Origin: a bacterium
Lineage (GTDB): Bacteria > Hydrogenedentota > Hydrogenedentia > Hydrogenedentiales > SLHB01
Direction of reading: 5' to 3'
NCBI GenBank assembly: GCA_024231375.1
Contig: JAAEQP010000463.1
Span: 1 to 43,539 of the forward strand
Length of the DNA stretch: 43,539 nucleotides
Both the position numbers and the translations under genes were made by a program. This document shows positions 42,661 to 43,539 of this stretch, in pieces (positions within the stretch are counted from its first letter, which is position 1; each line of letters starts with the position of its first letter). The notes under the pieces were generated by a model. That model made no database searches. It saw only the letters and a list, made by a program, of their open reading frames with translations, and was not told the origin of the DNA.

Positions 42661-42757
42661 TGGAAAGACACTCCTCTTCCATTCACGGACCTCACCGGGA
42701 GGCACGCGTAGATATAGTTATCCTGTTACCATTCGTGGGGACACTCGACGCTCCGCG

Positions 42758-43156
42758 TCAGATGGATTGTCGGGAGGAGAGAGGAGGCGCTCGCACGAGG
42801 AAAAGACGCCAGCGCGATGCGCGCGGCTCGGGCAAATCGGGAACGTCCACCCGCGTGACATTCGCGGCGAGCCCGTCCGGCACGGGACACCCGGTGGAAA
42901 CGATGTTGTCGCTCTGCAGCAGAGCGCACAAGGGGCAGGTGTCGGCGAGCCGGCGAACGCGGTTCTCGTGAGACGGTCGAGTCGGCTCGTGATGGTGACC
43001 GTGGCAGCATTCCTCAAGCTCGCCGATCCCGGGCACGAACGCAAAATACCCGACCGAACTCAGCAGAGGCCCGAGATTGTGCAGCACTGCGACCGCATAG
43101 AACACCACAAGGGCCCATGCGGCGAAGCGCGACATTCTATTCTTCACCGGCGGCAT
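42758..43156 (-). CDS. Small membrane-anchored protein with His cluster and CxxC
   Basis: Not recognised with certainty. The 132-residue product has one N-terminal hydrophobic helix (about residues 8-42), then GELEECCHGHHHEPTRPSH and a CPLC pair (TCPLCALLQ). The tail is basic and proline-rich. The layout recalls DUF2946-like proteins, but this is not firm. The His and Cys clusters could bind a metal. Starts at 43156 or at the MSRFAAW codon at 43135. It lies eight bases after the previous small gene and 97 bases before the pseudopilin. Confidence 0.6.
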   Translation of the reverse strand: MPPVKNRMSRFAAWALVVFYAVAVLHNLGPLLSSVGYFAFVPGIGELEECCHGHHHEPTRPSHENRVRRLADTCPLCALLQSDNIVSTGCPVPDGLAANVTRVDVPDLPEPRASRWRLFLVRAPPLSSRQSI

Positions 43157-43164
43157 AGTCCCGG

Positions 43165-43497
43165 TCAGCCTTTCTCGGCGTGCCTAAGCGCGCGCTCGGT
43201 GGCTTGCCTCTGTTTGCGGACGAAGCTGCGGGTCTGCAAGTCCTTGACGGCAGTCATGCCCGCGTCGCACACGGCCAGCGCCTCGTCGTACCGGCCCAGA
43301 ACCGTGAGGCTCTTTGCGCGGAACAGGTACGATTCTCCGAGCAACTGCTCCTGATAAGGGTCGAACGTCTCCGGATCCCGGTTGGGATTAGCGCGGTTCC
43401 GCGTATCGAGTCGTTCCCGCTCGGCTCCGGCCTGTTCAATGGCCCGCTCGAGGATGTCGGACGCACGTCGATAGGCGACCTCAGGCTCAATCTTCAT
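43165..43497 (-). CDS. Small TPR-like protein
   Basis: The 110-residue product has no signal peptide. YLFRAKSLTVLGRYDEALAVCDAGMTAVKD is one tetratricopeptide-type helix pair; before it lies RRASDILERAIEQAGAERERLD. GGAAAG precedes the ATG. It probably starts a transcript with the His/Cys protein. Function unknown. Confidence 0.7.
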   Translation of the reverse strand: MKIEPEVAYRRASDILERAIEQAGAERERLDTRNRANPNRDPETFDPYQEQLLGESYLFRAKSLTVLGRYDEALAVCDAGMTAVKDLQTRSFVRKQRQATERALRHAEKG

Positions 43498-43539
43498 CTT
43501 TCCATGGTAGTCGTGCAGGAGTCGACCGAGGGCTGCCCG

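Overview
The window is about 43.5 kb of high-GC bacterial DNA with no transposase, phage gene, CRISPR array, tRNA or rRNA that I could recognise. The mix of genes suggests a MAG- or isolate-derived member of Candidatus Hydrogenedentota or a planctomycete-like relative. The evidence is a type II pseudopilin with the H-X9-DG C-terminal motif, DUF4091 and DUF4434 proteins, a Gfo/Idh oxidoreductase next to a xylose-isomerase-like barrel, a neutral-ceramidase-like domain, and an ECF sigma factor carrying a membrane-anchored sensor extension. This placement is an inference from gene content, not from a phylogenetic search.

Layout: 1-6.5 kb (minus strand) holds a partial DUF4434 lipoprotein-like gene, a PIG-L deacetylase and NAD-dependent sugar epimerase pair, gpmI, and an FkbH-like HAD/GNAT protein. 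From 6.6 to 11.4 kb (plus) is a carbohydrate module: Gfo/Idh oxidoreductase, secreted beta-propeller glycosidase-like protein, and a secreted fusion of a sugar-isomerase barrel with a neutral-ceramidase domain. From 11.5 to 15.9 kb is the conserved rpsF-ssb-rpsR-DUF2232-rplI-dnaB operon. From 15.9 to 22.3 kb is ffh-rpsP-khpA-rimM-trmD-rplS, then rnhB and a TPR lipoprotein. From 22.4 to 31.3 kb (minus) are a 1047-residue transmembrane sigma factor, a DUF4091 glycoside-hydrolase-like protein, an MGDG/UgtP-type glycosyltransferase and a DUF418 membrane protein. From 31.5 to 38 kb (plus) are asd, a 545-bp repeat-rich gap, a CHAD protein coupled to an EEP hydrolase, and a GH38 alpha-mannosidase-like protein. 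From 38 to 43.5 kb (minus) are a kelch protein, a LarA-like racemase with a DegT aminotransferase, a pseudopilin, a small His/Cys-rich membrane protein and a small TPR-like protein.

The two central operons are translation, replication and protein-targeting housekeeping; their gene order is the usual bacterial one. The flanks are accessory: glycan breakdown and remodelling (Gfo/Idh, beta-propeller, isomerase-ceramidase, DUF4091, GH38), surface polysaccharide or lipid glycosylation (epimerase, PIG-L, DegT, MGDG-type transferase) and signalling (sigma fusion).

The most unusual items are (i) the sigma factor fused through one membrane helix to about eight carboxypeptidase-regulatory-like modules, (ii) the isomerase barrel-ceramidase fusion, (iii) a GH38 protein in which the catalytic aspartate motif appears replaced, and (iv) a BIME-like inverted pair of hairpins whose stems differ by compensated substitutions. 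Several promoters share TTGnnn, an 18-bp spacer and a TGC-extended -10.
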